From the NCBI RefSeq assembly GCF_000197735.1, contig NC_014550.1, forward strand, positions 2,232,001 to 2,296,000: 64,000 nucleotides of DNA, given 5' to 3'. Below the pieces are notes generated by a model. It saw nothing but the letters and a program-made list of their open reading frames with translations, was not told the DNA's origin and did not search any database. This document shows positions 44,687-52,708 of this stretch, one piece after another. The stretch comes from Glutamicibacter arilaitensis Re117. Its GTDB lineage: Bacteria; Actinomycetota; Actinomycetes; Actinomycetales; Micrococcaceae. Position 1 is the stretch's first letter; each line of letters begins with the position of its first letter. Position numbers and translations under genes: made by a program.

Positions 44687-45364
44687 GTGGCACATTTCGT
44701 GATCATGGGGTGCGGACGAGTCGGTGTCTCGTTGGCTCATACGCTGGATTCAGCGGGGCATTCTGTGGCAGTCATTGATCAGGACCCGCATGCCTTCCGC
44801 CGATTGAGCAAAAGCTTCACCGGGACCACGGTCACCGGCATGGGGTTCGACAAGGACACCTTGGAAGCTGCCAAAATCGACGAGGCCTACGCGTTCGCGG
44901 CGGTATCCAGCGGTGATAATTCCAACATTCTCGCTACTCGCGTATCGCGCGAAACCTATAACGTTCCCCATGTGGTGGCTCGCATCTACGACCCGGGACG
45001 CGCAGAAATTTATCAGCGCTTGGGCATCCCCACGGTAGCTGCCGTGCGTTGGAGCACCGACCAGGTGCTGCGCCGGATCTTGCCCGACTATTCGATGCGC
45101 GGGGACTTCCGCGAGCCTTCTGGCAGGCTGGTGCTTTCCGAAGTGGCACTGCACCGCGACTGGTATGGACGCCTGGTCAAGGATCTGGAAGCGGCAGCCG
45201 GGGTACGCGTTGCCTACCTGACCCGCTTCGGAGAAGGAACCATCCCGGAGAACCGCACCCGGTTGCAGGGCGGGGACCTGGTGCATGTGATGATGCGCCT
45301 TGATGAGACCAAGGATGTCGAAAAGATTCTCGCCAGCCCGCCAACGCCACTTTCCAACGACTAA
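44687..45364 (+). CDS. ceoB: TrkA-type potassium uptake regulator, CeoB
   Basis: A 225-residue RCK-domain protein. The Rossmann RCK_N has FVIMGCGRVGVSLAHTL (GxGxxG) and VIDQDPHAFRRLS with the acidic residue that binds the ribose of NAD. RCK_C occupies about 135-215. It lacks membrane segments and should bind a membrane channel or transporter at the cytoplasmic face and gate it by nucleotide. GTG start with AAGGAG 9 nt upstream. Paired with ceoC 15 nt downstream, as in Mycobacterium (Rv2691-Rv2692). Confidence 0.92.
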   Translation: MAHFVIMGCGRVGVSLAHTLDSAGHSVAVIDQDPHAFRRLSKSFTGTTVTGMGFDKDTLEAAKIDEAYAFAAVSSGDNSNILATRVSRETYNVPHVVARIYDPGRAEIYQRLGIPTVAAVRWSTDQVLRRILPDYSMRGDFREPSGRLVLSEVALHRDWYGRLVKDLEAAAGVRVAYLTRFGEGTIPENRTRLQGGDLVHVMMRLDETKDVEKILASPPTPLSND

Positions 45365-45379
45365 TCAGAGAGGCACCCA

Positions 45380-46045
45380 ATGAAGGTCATGATTGCCGGG
45401 GCCGGCTCGGTCGGTTCCTCCATCGCCCGCGAACTTGTCATCAACCACCACGAAGTCCTGCTCATCGACTTGCAGCCGGAAATGGCTGACCGCGCCGATC
45501 TGGAAGCAGTGAAGTGGCTGATCGGCGATGCCTGCGAATTAGCGGTCCTCCAGCAGGCCCAGCTTGAAGAATATGACGTAGTCGTTTCGGCGACCGGCGA
45601 TGACAAGGTGAACCTTGTGGTCTCGTTGCTGGCCAAGAGCGAATTCGGCATCCGCCGTACCGTAGGCCGAGTGAACAATCCAAAGAATGAATGGATGTTC
45701 GACGATGCGTGGGGCGTAGATGTCGCAGTGAGCACTCCGCGGCTGATGACCGCGCTGGTGGAAGAAGCCGTAGAGGTGGGCGACCTGGTGCGCCTGCTGA
45801 CCTTGAAGACCGGCGAGGTCTACATGGTCGAGTTCACCGTCCCGCATGACTCGGCGTTGATTGGCCGCAGCATTGGCCGTATCTCATGGCCCGAGGACAC
45901 CACCATGATGGCCGTTGTCCGCGATAAGACGCCGTTCCCGCCAAGTGCTGATGACGTGATTGAGGGTGGCGATGAAATCTTCTTCATCACCACCCCTGGA
46001 GCAGAACCCCTGTTGCGCCGCACCTTGCGCGACGCCACCCGCTAG
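45380..46045 (+). CDS. ceoC: TrkA-type potassium uptake regulator, CeoC
   Basis: A 221-residue RCK protein, MIAGAGSVGSSIARELVIN (GxGxxG) plus LLIDLQPEMADRADLEAVKW for NAD binding, then a TrkA-C domain from ~135 (LLTLKTGEVYMVEFTVPHDS). It presumably forms hetero-oligomers with CeoB. AGAGAGGCACCC precedes the ATG. Its TAG stop overlaps the stop of the convergent DUF3159 gene (shared CTAG). Confidence 0.92.
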   Translation: MKVMIAGAGSVGSSIARELVINHHEVLLIDLQPEMADRADLEAVKWLIGDACELAVLQQAQLEEYDVVVSATGDDKVNLVVSLLAKSEFGIRRTVGRVNNPKNEWMFDDAWGVDVAVSTPRLMTALVEEAVEVGDLVRLLTLKTGEVYMVEFTVPHDSALIGRSIGRISWPEDTTMMAVVRDKTPFPPSADDVIEGGDEIFFITTPGAEPLLRRTLRDATR

Positions 46046-46770
46046 GCCGCTGGACCTGGCTGGTTAGGCTCGCTGCCTGCTGCCACAGCCGGTCTGGAGA
46101 CCAGCCAGGCAAACCACAGGGCCGCGGCATACAGCGGCACGCCCATCAGGGCGCGTGCCAAGCCCAAGGACACCACCTGGTCCGAGAAGTACATCGGGAT
46201 CTGCACTGCCAAGCGCAAGGCGAACACTGCAATCAAGATCCAGGTAGCTACCTGGTAGCGGCGGAGCCGTTCGGGCCTTTTGCGCCATTCGGTGCCTTCA
46301 TTGCGGATGAAGCCGAAGAGCAAGCCGATCAGCGGCCAGCGAACTACAACCGAAATAATCAGGCCGACCATGTAGGCCGCTGAGACGTAGAACCCTGGGA
46401 CGTAGTAGTCTTTGGCGTTGCCTGAATTCCTTGCGGCAAAGGCACAGATCAAGATGCCCAGCAGCCCCGATCCTGCTTGAATCAGCGTTGAGCGCTTGAC
46501 CAGGCGGATGATCATGAAGATCATGCCAAGGCCGATCGAGGCGATCAGCGCCCAGGTCAGGTTGCTGGTGAACGCGAAAACCATGATGAAGAGGAAACCG
46601 GGAAGCACCGTCTCCAGAATTCCGCGCACTCCTCCGACGGTGGTGAGCAAGTCGATCCCGCCGTCAGCGTTTTGCGCGATGCTGGAGTTCGAACCGATCA
46701 TTTCCGCGAAGCTTGGCTGCTTGGCTTGCGGCGCGGATTCATCTTCCGGACGAGGTTCTTCGTTGTTCAT
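46042..46770 (-). CDS. DUF3159 family membrane protein
   Basis: A 242-residue protein with a ~40-residue acidic N-terminus and about six hydrophobic segments (ILETVLPGFLFIMVFAF near 50, LTWALIASIGLGMIFMII, YYVPGFYVSAAYMVGLII and others). DUF3159 proteins are actinobacterial, of unknown function, and by order match Rv2693c. GGAAG lies 8 nt before the ATG. Downstream gene of the dut-DUF3710-OB-fold group; convergent with ceoC with a 4-nt overlap. Confidence 0.87.
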   Translation of the reverse strand: MNNEEPRPEDESAPQAKQPSFAEMIGSNSSIAQNADGGIDLLTTVGGVRGILETVLPGFLFIMVFAFTSNLTWALIASIGLGMIFMIIRLVKRSTLIQAGSGLLGILICAFAARNSGNAKDYYVPGFYVSAAYMVGLIISVVVRWPLIGLLFGFIRNEGTEWRKRPERLRRYQVATWILIAVFALRLAVQIPMYFSDQVVSLGLARALMGVPLYAAALWFAWLVSRPAVAAGSEPNQPGPAA

Positions 46771-46832
46771 CTTGTGTACTTCCAGTTAGGCGCCAGTACC
46801 CTGGCGTGCTCAAAACCTGTGGGCTGCCCGGT

Positions 46833-47207
46833 TTATCCGCGAGCCTCCGGAACAATTACGTAGCGCGGGTTGAAGATCGTGGGGATCTGCTCCACCAGAG
46901 CGACCATGCCCGAGTATTCGACCTTCACCCCCGGCTTGATGCCCGGAACGGATTTCTGCCCCATGAAGATCAACCGCACATGCGGGACCGTGCCACGACG
47001 AGCGGACATGGTGCCGAGCCGATCCACCACCACGGCGGTCAGCAATGGCGCCTCGTTGGGTGCGGAATAGCTGACCGACTGGACGTACCCGGCATGCTTT
47101 ACTCGGCCGCGGGCAGGCAGCTGCTCCAGGTCTTCCACACACTCGTAACTAAGCTTCTGGTCCGATGGGCCCAGTTGCGTTGTGACGGGCTTATCCTTCA
47201 GCGACAT
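46833..47207 (-). CDS. OB-fold nucleic-acid-binding-like protein
   Basis: A 124-residue single-domain protein with an OB-fold pattern of alternating strands (GRVKHAGYVQSVSYSAP, LLTAVVVDRLG, VRLIFMGQKSVPGIKPGVKV, YSGMVALVEQIPTIFNPRYV). Corresponds by order to mycobacterial Rv2694c, function unknown. It begins right after the DUF3710 stop, with ATGs overlapping the end; the in-frame ATG 47207 was used. No membrane segment or catalytic motif. Confidence 0.8.
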   Translation of the reverse strand: MSLKDKPVTTQLGPSDQKLSYECVEDLEQLPARGRVKHAGYVQSVSYSAPNEAPLLTAVVVDRLGTMSARRGTVPHVRLIFMGQKSVPGIKPGVKVEYSGMVALVEQIPTIFNPRYVIVPEARG

Positions 47208-47210
47208 TCA

Positions 47211-47900
47211 TTAGCCGATCTGGGTGATCTCTGGTCCGCGTTCCGGACGCTTCAGATCCGGGGCCTGCTCGGCATTTGCTGGGCGGGTCTGCGCATTGGA
47301 CGGAACGCTCAGCGGCAGCAGTTCTGCTGGTGGCAATGGCTTGTCACCGCGGTTGACCACTACGTTGCGCAGGATCTCATCGACGACACCGGCTGCTTCT
47401 TCGTTGCTGATGGCTGCGCCGCCAATGACTGCGCGCAGGAACCAGCGGCGCCCGTCGATGCCGACGAAACGCAGTGCAACATGGCCGGCACGGCCATCTG
47501 GAAGCTGCTGCGGCACCTTGGCCAGCAACTCGGGACCGTACTCGCCATCGCGGGTGAAGATTTCACCCTGCTGCGCGTTGATGTCGTTCTTGATCTTGTC
47601 GCTGATTCCTGGCCACAGCGATTCGGACTTCGAAGAGGAGAAAGCCATGAGCTGGATACGCGACTCGGCGATCTCCAGCGACACTGCGATCACACGCTTG
47701 TTGGACTCTTCGACGTCCATGCGGACCTTCATGCCGGTTACTGGCTTGATCAGGATCGAGCCGAAGTCCAAGTACTCCTGCGTATCTTCGATATCGCCGT
47801 AGTCGAACGGACCGGTTTTTGGCTCGGTTTCACCCTGAGCTGCTTCAGGAGCCGGGGCGGCTTCTGGCTGCTCGTTGGCTTTCTTACGCTTGAAAATCAT
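47211..47900 (-). CDS. DUF3710 family protein
   Basis: A 229-residue soluble protein of the actinobacterial DUF3710 family (by order Rv2696c). After a ~35-residue Lys/Glu/Ala-rich low-complexity N-terminus, the family core includes YLDFGSILIKPVTGMKVRMD, SSSKSESLWPGISDKIKNDI and RFVGIDGRRWFLRAVIGGAA. Function unknown. AGGA lies 5 nt before the ATG; 38 nt after dut. Confidence 0.87.
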   Translation of the reverse strand: MIFKRKKANEQPEAAPAPEAAQGETEPKTGPFDYGDIEDTQEYLDFGSILIKPVTGMKVRMDVEESNKRVIAVSLEIAESRIQLMAFSSSKSESLWPGISDKIKNDINAQQGEIFTRDGEYGPELLAKVPQQLPDGRAGHVALRFVGIDGRRWFLRAVIGGAAISNEEAAGVVDEILRNVVVNRGDKPLPPAELLPLSVPSNAQTRPANAEQAPDLKRPERGPEITQIG

Positions 47901-47938
47901 GGTGTCCTTAGAAAATCTTGTCTTGCCCTCAAGGGTAC

Positions 47939-48397
47939 TTACTTGGAGTTGAATCCGCCGGTCGAGCCGAATCCCCCGGTGCCACGAGCGCTATCGTCTA
48001 GCGAATCGGCTTCAATGAACACGGCCCGCTCAACTTTCTGGATGACCAACTGGGCGATGCGGTCGCCGCGGTTGACTTCGAAAGCTGCTGACTTGTCCGT
48101 GTTCAGCAAAGTGACCATGATCTCACCTCGGTACCCAGCGTCTACAGTACCCGGTGCGTTCACCACGGTAATACCGTGCTTGGCTGCCAAGCCGCTGCGT
48201 GGGTGCACCAAGCCAACATAGCCATGGGGAATGGCCAGGGCAATACCCGTTGGAATCAGCGCGCGAGCACCGGGCTCAAGCACCAAGGATTCACGAGCGT
48301 GCAAGTCAGCACCTGCATCGGAAGGGTGGGCATAGCTTGGGACCGGCAGGTCGGGGTCAAGCATCTTGATGGCAACGGAAATTGATGGTTCGCTCAT
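47939..48397 (-). CDS. dut: dUTP diphosphatase
   Basis: Hydrolyses dUTP to dUMP, keeping uracil out of DNA and feeding dTMP synthesis. The 152-residue trimeric dUTPase has all five motifs: SDAGADLHARE (1), PRSGLAAKHGI (2), VNAPGTVDAGYRGEIMVTLLN (3, with the catalytic Asp), RGDRIAQLVIQ (4) and ARGTGGFGSTG (5). Start placed at the ATG giving MSEPSISVAIK as in relatives; GGGGGA is ~14 nt upstream. A GTG at 48436 would add 13 residues. Confidence 0.95.
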   Translation of the reverse strand: MSEPSISVAIKMLDPDLPVPSYAHPSDAGADLHARESLVLEPGARALIPTGIALAIPHGYVGLVHPRSGLAAKHGITVVNAPGTVDAGYRGEIMVTLLNTDKSAAFEVNRGDRIAQLVIQKVERAVFIEADSLDDSARGTGGFGSTGGFNSK

Positions 48398-48525
48398 CGG
48401 TGTAGGTCGTCCCCCGGAGTTATGTGAAATAGTCACTCGATAGTTTTCTCGTGCCTAACTCTATCGCGCGCGCCTAGGAATCACCTGCCACCAGCACCGA
48501 GGTCATGATTCAAAGAAATATTGCC

Positions 48526-48531
48526 TAAACT
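48526..48531 (+). promoter_or_regulatory. -10 element of a leaderless promoter (DUF3093 gene)
   Basis: TAAACT ends 7 nt before the ATG at 48539; no ribosome site. Confidence 0.5.
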
Positions 48532-48538
48532 TGGAACC

Positions 48539-49072
48539 ATGAGTAATTCCAGCCCAGAGGGTTCAACCGTCCTGTTCAGCGAAAAGCTTTGGCCATCTGC
48601 CAGCACCTGGATTTGGCCCATCATCATCGCCATCACCGCCGGTGTTGCCCTTGCGCCTGTTAACGCCATCGTTGGCTGGGTTGCCGGCGGCGTTGTCTTG
48701 ATCTCCCTGGTCGTCGTCTTCCTCTTGCGCGTGCCGACCATCGAAGTCACCAACGATCTGGTGACCGTGGGACGAGCCAGCATCGAGCGCAAGTACATCG
48801 GTGAAGTCATCGGTTACCGCGGTGAAGAAGGATTCAAGCAGCGCGGCCAGAAGCTTCACGGCTTGGCCTACATGCTGTTGCGCGGCTGGATCGATGGCGT
48901 AGTGCGCATGGAAGTCATTGACGAGCGCGACACCACTCCTTACTGGTTGACCTCCACCCGACGCCCCGAAGAGCTGGCAGCAGCCCTGTCCGGCGTCATG
49001 TACGAATTCACCGATGAAGGCATCAGCGAAGCAGCGAAGCTGGAAGAAGCAGAAGACGCTTCCGACGACTAA
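48539..49072 (+). CDS. DUF3093 family membrane protein
   Basis: A 177-residue protein with two hydrophobic segments (about 22-38, WIWPIIIAITAGVALAP, and 40-60) and a soluble PH-like C-terminal part including RVPTIEVTNDLVTVGRASIE and PYWLTSTRRPEELAAALS. Matches DUF3093 (by order Rv2698). Function unknown. The start ATG lies behind a TAAACT -10 hexamer. Divergent from dut. Terminator downstream at 49098-49139. Confidence 0.85.
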   Translation: MSNSSPEGSTVLFSEKLWPSASTWIWPIIIAITAGVALAPVNAIVGWVAGGVVLISLVVVFLLRVPTIEVTNDLVTVGRASIERKYIGEVIGYRGEEGFKQRGQKLHGLAYMLLRGWIDGVVRMEVIDERDTTPYWLTSTRRPEELAAALSGVMYEFTDEGISEAAKLEEAEDASDD

Positions 49073-49097
49073 CCCCGTACCGCTTTGCGCACATCAC

Positions 49098-49139
49098 AAT
49101 GATGGCGCCCAGGACCGCAAGGTCCAGGACGCCATCATT
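49098..49139. terminator. Bidirectional terminator between DUF3093 and DUF4193 genes
   Basis: AATGATGGCG (from 49098) pairs with CGCCATCATT (to 49139); inner GGACC/GGTCC continue the stem around a GCAA loop. TATTTAG follows on the plus strand. Confidence 0.8.
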
Positions 49140-49163
49140 ATTTAGTGCTGTTGCAGGTTTCTT

Positions 49164-49463
49164 CTAGCCTTCGCACTCGCTGCAGAATTTTTGCCCATTT
49201 TCTTCACGGGCCAGCTGTGTACGGTGGCGCACCATGAAGCAGGAAACGCAGGTGAACTCATCGACCTGCTCCGGCAGGATTTCGATGCTCACATCTTCTT
49301 GCGCTGCTTCTCCGCCGGGCAGCACATACTCTTCAGCTAGCGGCGTCTCGGCCTCATCGATCAGATTGGCCATGGCTGCAGTTTTGCCTGCCTTGAGCTG
49401 AGCGATTTCTTTGGCGCGATCCGCCTCTGACATAGCTACCGGTGCAGCAGATTCAATTGCCAT
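49164..49463 (-). CDS. DUF4193 family zinc-ribbon-like protein
   Basis: A 99-residue acidic protein ending in a two-CxxC zinc ribbon: FTCVSCFMVRHRTQLA and KFCSECEG. This C-terminal ribbon after an acidic N-terminal half is typical of DUF4193, an actinobacterial family of unknown function (by order Rv2699c). The Arg/His-rich RHRTQLA between the Cys pairs could contact nucleic acid. AAAGAG lies upstream of the ATG. Divergent from sepH. Confidence 0.87.
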   Translation of the reverse strand: MAIESAAPVAMSEADRAKEIAQLKAGKTAAMANLIDEAETPLAEEYVLPGGEAAQEDVSIEILPEQVDEFTCVSCFMVRHRTQLAREENGQKFCSECEG

Positions 49464-49725
49464 AATCGTTTATTCGCTCTTTCCTGCAGGTCTTCGTCCC
49501 AACCGGCCGCTTCACAAGGTGAAAACTTATCCCGGCATAGAAGTATAACGTTCTTCAGCCAAATCCATTCCCGGGTCACGCCACACTAAGCAACGGTCGG
49601 CCGGTTCTGAAAAATACTGCGTGAGGTTGATGACTAATCTTGCGCCACACCCGGCGCGGTGGTAGGAATTCAGCCCTCGAGGTGGCAAAGTTTTACACAG
49701 GAAATAAAGCGTGTGGAGGGTATAA

Positions 49726-50793
49726 ATGCGTCAGCTGAGACTGGTAGGGATTCATGAAAATGGTTCCAGCCTGCAGGTCAGCAGTGACGACGGGATGAGC
49801 TTCGAGCTACCCGTTGATGATGCACTGCGCAGTGCAATGGCCGAAATCGCCCGTTCGCGGGCTCCAAGGAACCGTGAGGAGTCCTCGGTCCACTCGCCGC
49901 GTGAAATTCAAGCGCGAGTGCGCGCTGGTGCTTCCGCCTACGATCTCTCTCTCGAATGGGACATCCCTGTCGAGGACATCGTCAAATACGAAGGCCCGGT
50001 ATTGGCCGAGCGCGAGCACATCGCCGAGCTGGCCCGCCGCGTCGAGGTCTCCGGACCGCAGACGGATGCCGAGTACCGTGAAGTCTTCGGTGAAGAGCCT
50101 GCTGATCTTGGCTCCATGGTGATGCACCGCCTGCATCAGCTCCATATCGATGCCGAGTCGGCTCGCTGGAATGCTTGGAAGGATCCAGAAGGCCAGTGGA
50201 TCGTCACCGTGCAGTTCGATTCCCCGCTTCCCGCCGAAAACGTCGAGTCCCTGGGCTCCGAATCGGCTGAGGCTTCAGCGAATGTCGCGCGTTGGGCATT
50301 TACCCCGGCACGCAAATCCTTGAAGAACCTGAACCGTTGGGCGCAGACTTTGAGCGAACAGGTCGCTCCCGAATACTTTCGCCCGATCTCCGCGCTGAAT
50401 CAGCCTGAACACGAGTCCCCTGCTGCCTCCAGCACTCCGGAAGCGGATGAGACCGAAGAGCTGGTCACCTTGCTCAACGCTCGTCGCGGTCAGCGTCCCA
50501 AGGAGCAGGATTCCGAGCGCGAGTCGCGTTACAACGAGATCATCGAGCGTGGCATGAGCAAGTACGATGCCGATGATGAGGATTCATTGCCGCATCTTCC
50601 GCAGGGCATCTCCGCGCGCACCTCGCAGCTGGTGGTTGTCACCGATCAGGACCAGGAAGATTCCAACGGTGCTGAGGACAAGACTGCTGAACAGGGCGAT
50701 GACGCCGCTCCACGCAGCAAGGCCAAGCGTTCCTCGGTTCCTAGCTGGGATGACATCATGTTCGGCAAGCGCAAGAAGGACACCGATTCCTAA
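49726..50793 (+). CDS. sepH: Septation protein SepH
   Basis: A 355-residue protein of the SepH (DUF3071) family, which in Streptomyces and mycobacteria regulates FtsZ assembly. It starts with MRQLRLVGIHENGSSLQVSS and has the helix-turn-helix-like SPREIQARVRAGASAYDLSL (about 56-75) plus IVKYEGPVLAEREHIAELAR. The middle RWNAWKDPEGQWIVTVQF is conserved and the C-terminal half is acidic, low-complexity and probably disordered. GTGTGGAGGG provides the ribosome site. Ends at the 27-28-bp inverted repeat 50811-50867. Confidence 0.9.
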   Translation: MRQLRLVGIHENGSSLQVSSDDGMSFELPVDDALRSAMAEIARSRAPRNREESSVHSPREIQARVRAGASAYDLSLEWDIPVEDIVKYEGPVLAEREHIAELARRVEVSGPQTDAEYREVFGEEPADLGSMVMHRLHQLHIDAESARWNAWKDPEGQWIVTVQFDSPLPAENVESLGSESAEASANVARWAFTPARKSLKNLNRWAQTLSEQVAPEYFRPISALNQPEHESPAASSTPEADETEELVTLLNARRGQRPKEQDSERESRYNEIIERGMSKYDADDEDSLPHLPQGISARTSQLVVVTDQDQEDSNGAEDKTAEQGDDAAPRSKAKRSSVPSWDDIMFGKRKKDTDS

Positions 50794-50810
50794 GGCGCAG
50801 CCGAGGTAGA

Positions 50811-50867
50811 ACACAAATAGGTATGGGAGCAACATTGATTCAATGTTGCTCCCATACCTATTTGTGT
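50811..50867. terminator. Very long bidirectional terminator
   Basis: A 27-28-bp perfect inverted repeat whose arms start ACACAAATAGGTATGGGAGC and end GCTCCCATACCTATTTGTGT, centred on ATTGATTCAAT. It separates convergent sepH and the phosphodiesterase gene, with TTTG following on the plus strand. Confidence 0.95.
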
Positions 50868-50882
50868 TTGGTGCGTTGAGTA

Positions 50883-52067
50883 CTACTTGGTGCGGTGCAC
50901 CAGCAGCGGGATAAACCGCTCCCCTGCGGTAAGAGATCCGTGCTGTCCCACCATTTCAAATGCCATCGGCGCCACACGGCGTCCATCATAGAAGGCAATT
51001 GGCTCAGCAGCCAGGATCATCAGATCTCCCAGACGTGCTGCGTGCTCCGGGGTGATCTCCCCGAAGTAACCACGTTCAATGGCTTCCACACGGCTCATGA
51101 CCCACGCCTTGGTTCCATAAGCCCGCTGCCATGCCTCGCGCACGCGCAGCTTGCAGGCTTCGTCGGCCTGCGCATCGAAGGTCAGTTGAGCACCGCGCGG
51201 CTCGCCACTGGTCAGCTCGACACCTTCAACCAGTTCGGGCTGCTCGCTGTAGTCGATGCGCTGGGAGGCAGGAATATCCACCATCCCGTGGTCTCCAGTG
51301 ATGAGCACCGTCGTTTCCTCAGGAAGCTTGGAGACCAGGTTCTTGATAATGTAGTCCAACTCTTCAAGCGTGTCTCGCCATTGGCTCGAATCGACACCGA
51401 ATTTATGGCCGGTCTTATCCAACTCATTGAAGTAGGTGTAAACCAGCGAATTGCGGTGCGATTCGAAGATGGTCCGGGTGGCCCGAGCGCGTGCAGCAGG
51501 CTGGTTCGCTGGAACGAACTTCGGTCCGCGAAGCGAAGCCCTGGTCAAGGCCGACTTTGCAAACATCGGGATAGACACCGTGGCCACGTGGATCCCGTGT
51601 TCGGCGATCTTTTCAAAGACGGTCGGCTGAGTCTGCCACGTTTTAGGGTCCAGGTCCCCTGGCCATCCGCCGAGCTGGTTGACGACCCGGCGCTTAGCCG
51701 GGTCAATGACGTCATATCCCACCATGCCGTGCTGCCCGGGAGCCAGGCCTGTGGCCAGACTGCTTAGCGAGGTCGCAGTGGTGGAAGGGAAACCCGTGCC
51801 TAGCTTCTGTCCTTTTTCAAAAAGGCTGCGCAGGAATGGGGCATGTCCCAGGTGGCTCTTGAGCTGGTTCCAACCCAGCCCATCGACCATAATCAGCGCG
51901 ACGCGCTTAGTCTCGGCCAGTCCTAGGACGTTCTCGAATCCGGGAACCCCCATCGCGGCTGCTGCCGATGGAAGAATCTCCGTAAGCGTAGCCTGCCCGT
52001 ATTTGGGCGCTTCGGGGATTTTCTGGGCTGGTACTGGCAGGTCAGTGCGCTTCGTTTCTTCGAGCAT
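50883..52067 (-). CDS. Alkaline phosphatase-superfamily nucleotide pyrophosphatase/phosphodiesterase
   Basis: A 394-residue NPP-type hydrolase. The metal-binding Asp and nucleophile region is VALIMVDGLGWNQLKSHLGH followed by GTGFPSTTATSLSSLATG (Thr nucleophile, about 95-112); the second metal group is TVLITGDHGMVDIPASQRID. YFNELDKTGHKFGVDSSQW fits the family. No signal peptide is visible, so it is presumably cytoplasmic. Starts 2 nt after DUF5998 and is coupled to it, a pairing usual in Micrococcaceae. Confidence 0.87.
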   Translation of the reverse strand: MLEETKRTDLPVPAQKIPEAPKYGQATLTEILPSAAAAMGVPGFENVLGLAETKRVALIMVDGLGWNQLKSHLGHAPFLRSLFEKGQKLGTGFPSTTATSLSSLATGLAPGQHGMVGYDVIDPAKRRVVNQLGGWPGDLDPKTWQTQPTVFEKIAEHGIHVATVSIPMFAKSALTRASLRGPKFVPANQPAARARATRTIFESHRNSLVYTYFNELDKTGHKFGVDSSQWRDTLEELDYIIKNLVSKLPEETTVLITGDHGMVDIPASQRIDYSEQPELVEGVELTSGEPRGAQLTFDAQADEACKLRVREAWQRAYGTKAWVMSRVEAIERGYFGEITPEHAARLGDLMILAAEPIAFYDGRRVAPMAFEMVGQHGSLTAGERFIPLLVHRTK

Positions 52068-52069
52068 GC

Positions 52070-52657
52070 CTAGGCGATCGTTGCCAGGCGCAGGCGGACA
52101 GCGAATTCGCGGGCTTTGTCCACGGCCTGCTGGCCATCGGCCTCGGCGCTAACCCGGATGACCAAGTCTTCCGGCTGCGAGGTGCCGTTAAGCCCATGGT
52201 CTGCATCGCACTGCGGGTCCCCGCAGGCTGCTGGGGCCAGGTCGATGCGCTTGGTTCCATTCCACGACATGCCAAAGGTCAATTCCTTGACGGGGTCGGC
52301 AGCCGAGTAATGCTGCGGCTGGTGGTAAACGTAACTCGTGGCAACGGAGGCGATGCGGGCCAAGGAAATCATTTCGACAGAGACCTGCGCCATGACATCC
52401 TTGCCGTGGTCATCCAGCTGCTGGTCATCAACATGCACGATGAATAACACTTTTTCGCTCATCACCATGACGGTGATGTGGCGGTGCACTTCGGTATGGT
52501 CGAAGTGAGTTTCCAAATGTACATAGTGGTCAAGCACTGGTTGACCCATCATGGCTTCAGCCAGCACGTCTTGGACCATCTGCGGATAAAAACCCGCACG
52601 GACCAAATCATGCTGAAGTTCAGCGCCAGGAGTGGTCGAATACGTTCGAGAGCTCAT
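52070..52657 (-). CDS. DUF5998 family protein
   Basis: A 195-residue soluble protein of DUF5998, an actinobacterial family of unknown function. Notable segments: LVRAGFYPQMVQDVLAEAMM, a His-rich stretch HYVHLETHFDHTEVHRHITV, and PAACGDPQCDADHGLNGT with two Cys. The His/Cys content could bind a metal. A TAGAAT -10 hexamer ends 6 nt before the ATG, so the DUF5998-phosphodiesterase transcript is probably leaderless. Confidence 0.78.
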   Translation of the reverse strand: MSSRTYSTTPGAELQHDLVRAGFYPQMVQDVLAEAMMGQPVLDHYVHLETHFDHTEVHRHITVMVMSEKVLFIVHVDDQQLDDHGKDVMAQVSVEMISLARIASVATSYVYHQPQHYSAADPVKELTFGMSWNGTKRIDLAPAACGDPQCDADHGLNGTSQPEDLVIRVSAEADGQQAVDKAREFAVRLRLATIA

Positions 52658-52663
52658 AGTTCA

Positions 52664-52669
52664 ATTCTA
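52664..52669 (-). promoter_or_regulatory. -10 element of a leaderless promoter (DUF5998 gene)
   Basis: Minus strand TAGAAT followed by TGAACT and the ATG at 52657; no ribosome site. Confidence 0.55.
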
Positions 52670-52708
52670 CTCAGTCCCCACAGGCAATTCACGTTTCAAC
52701 GATTTAGG

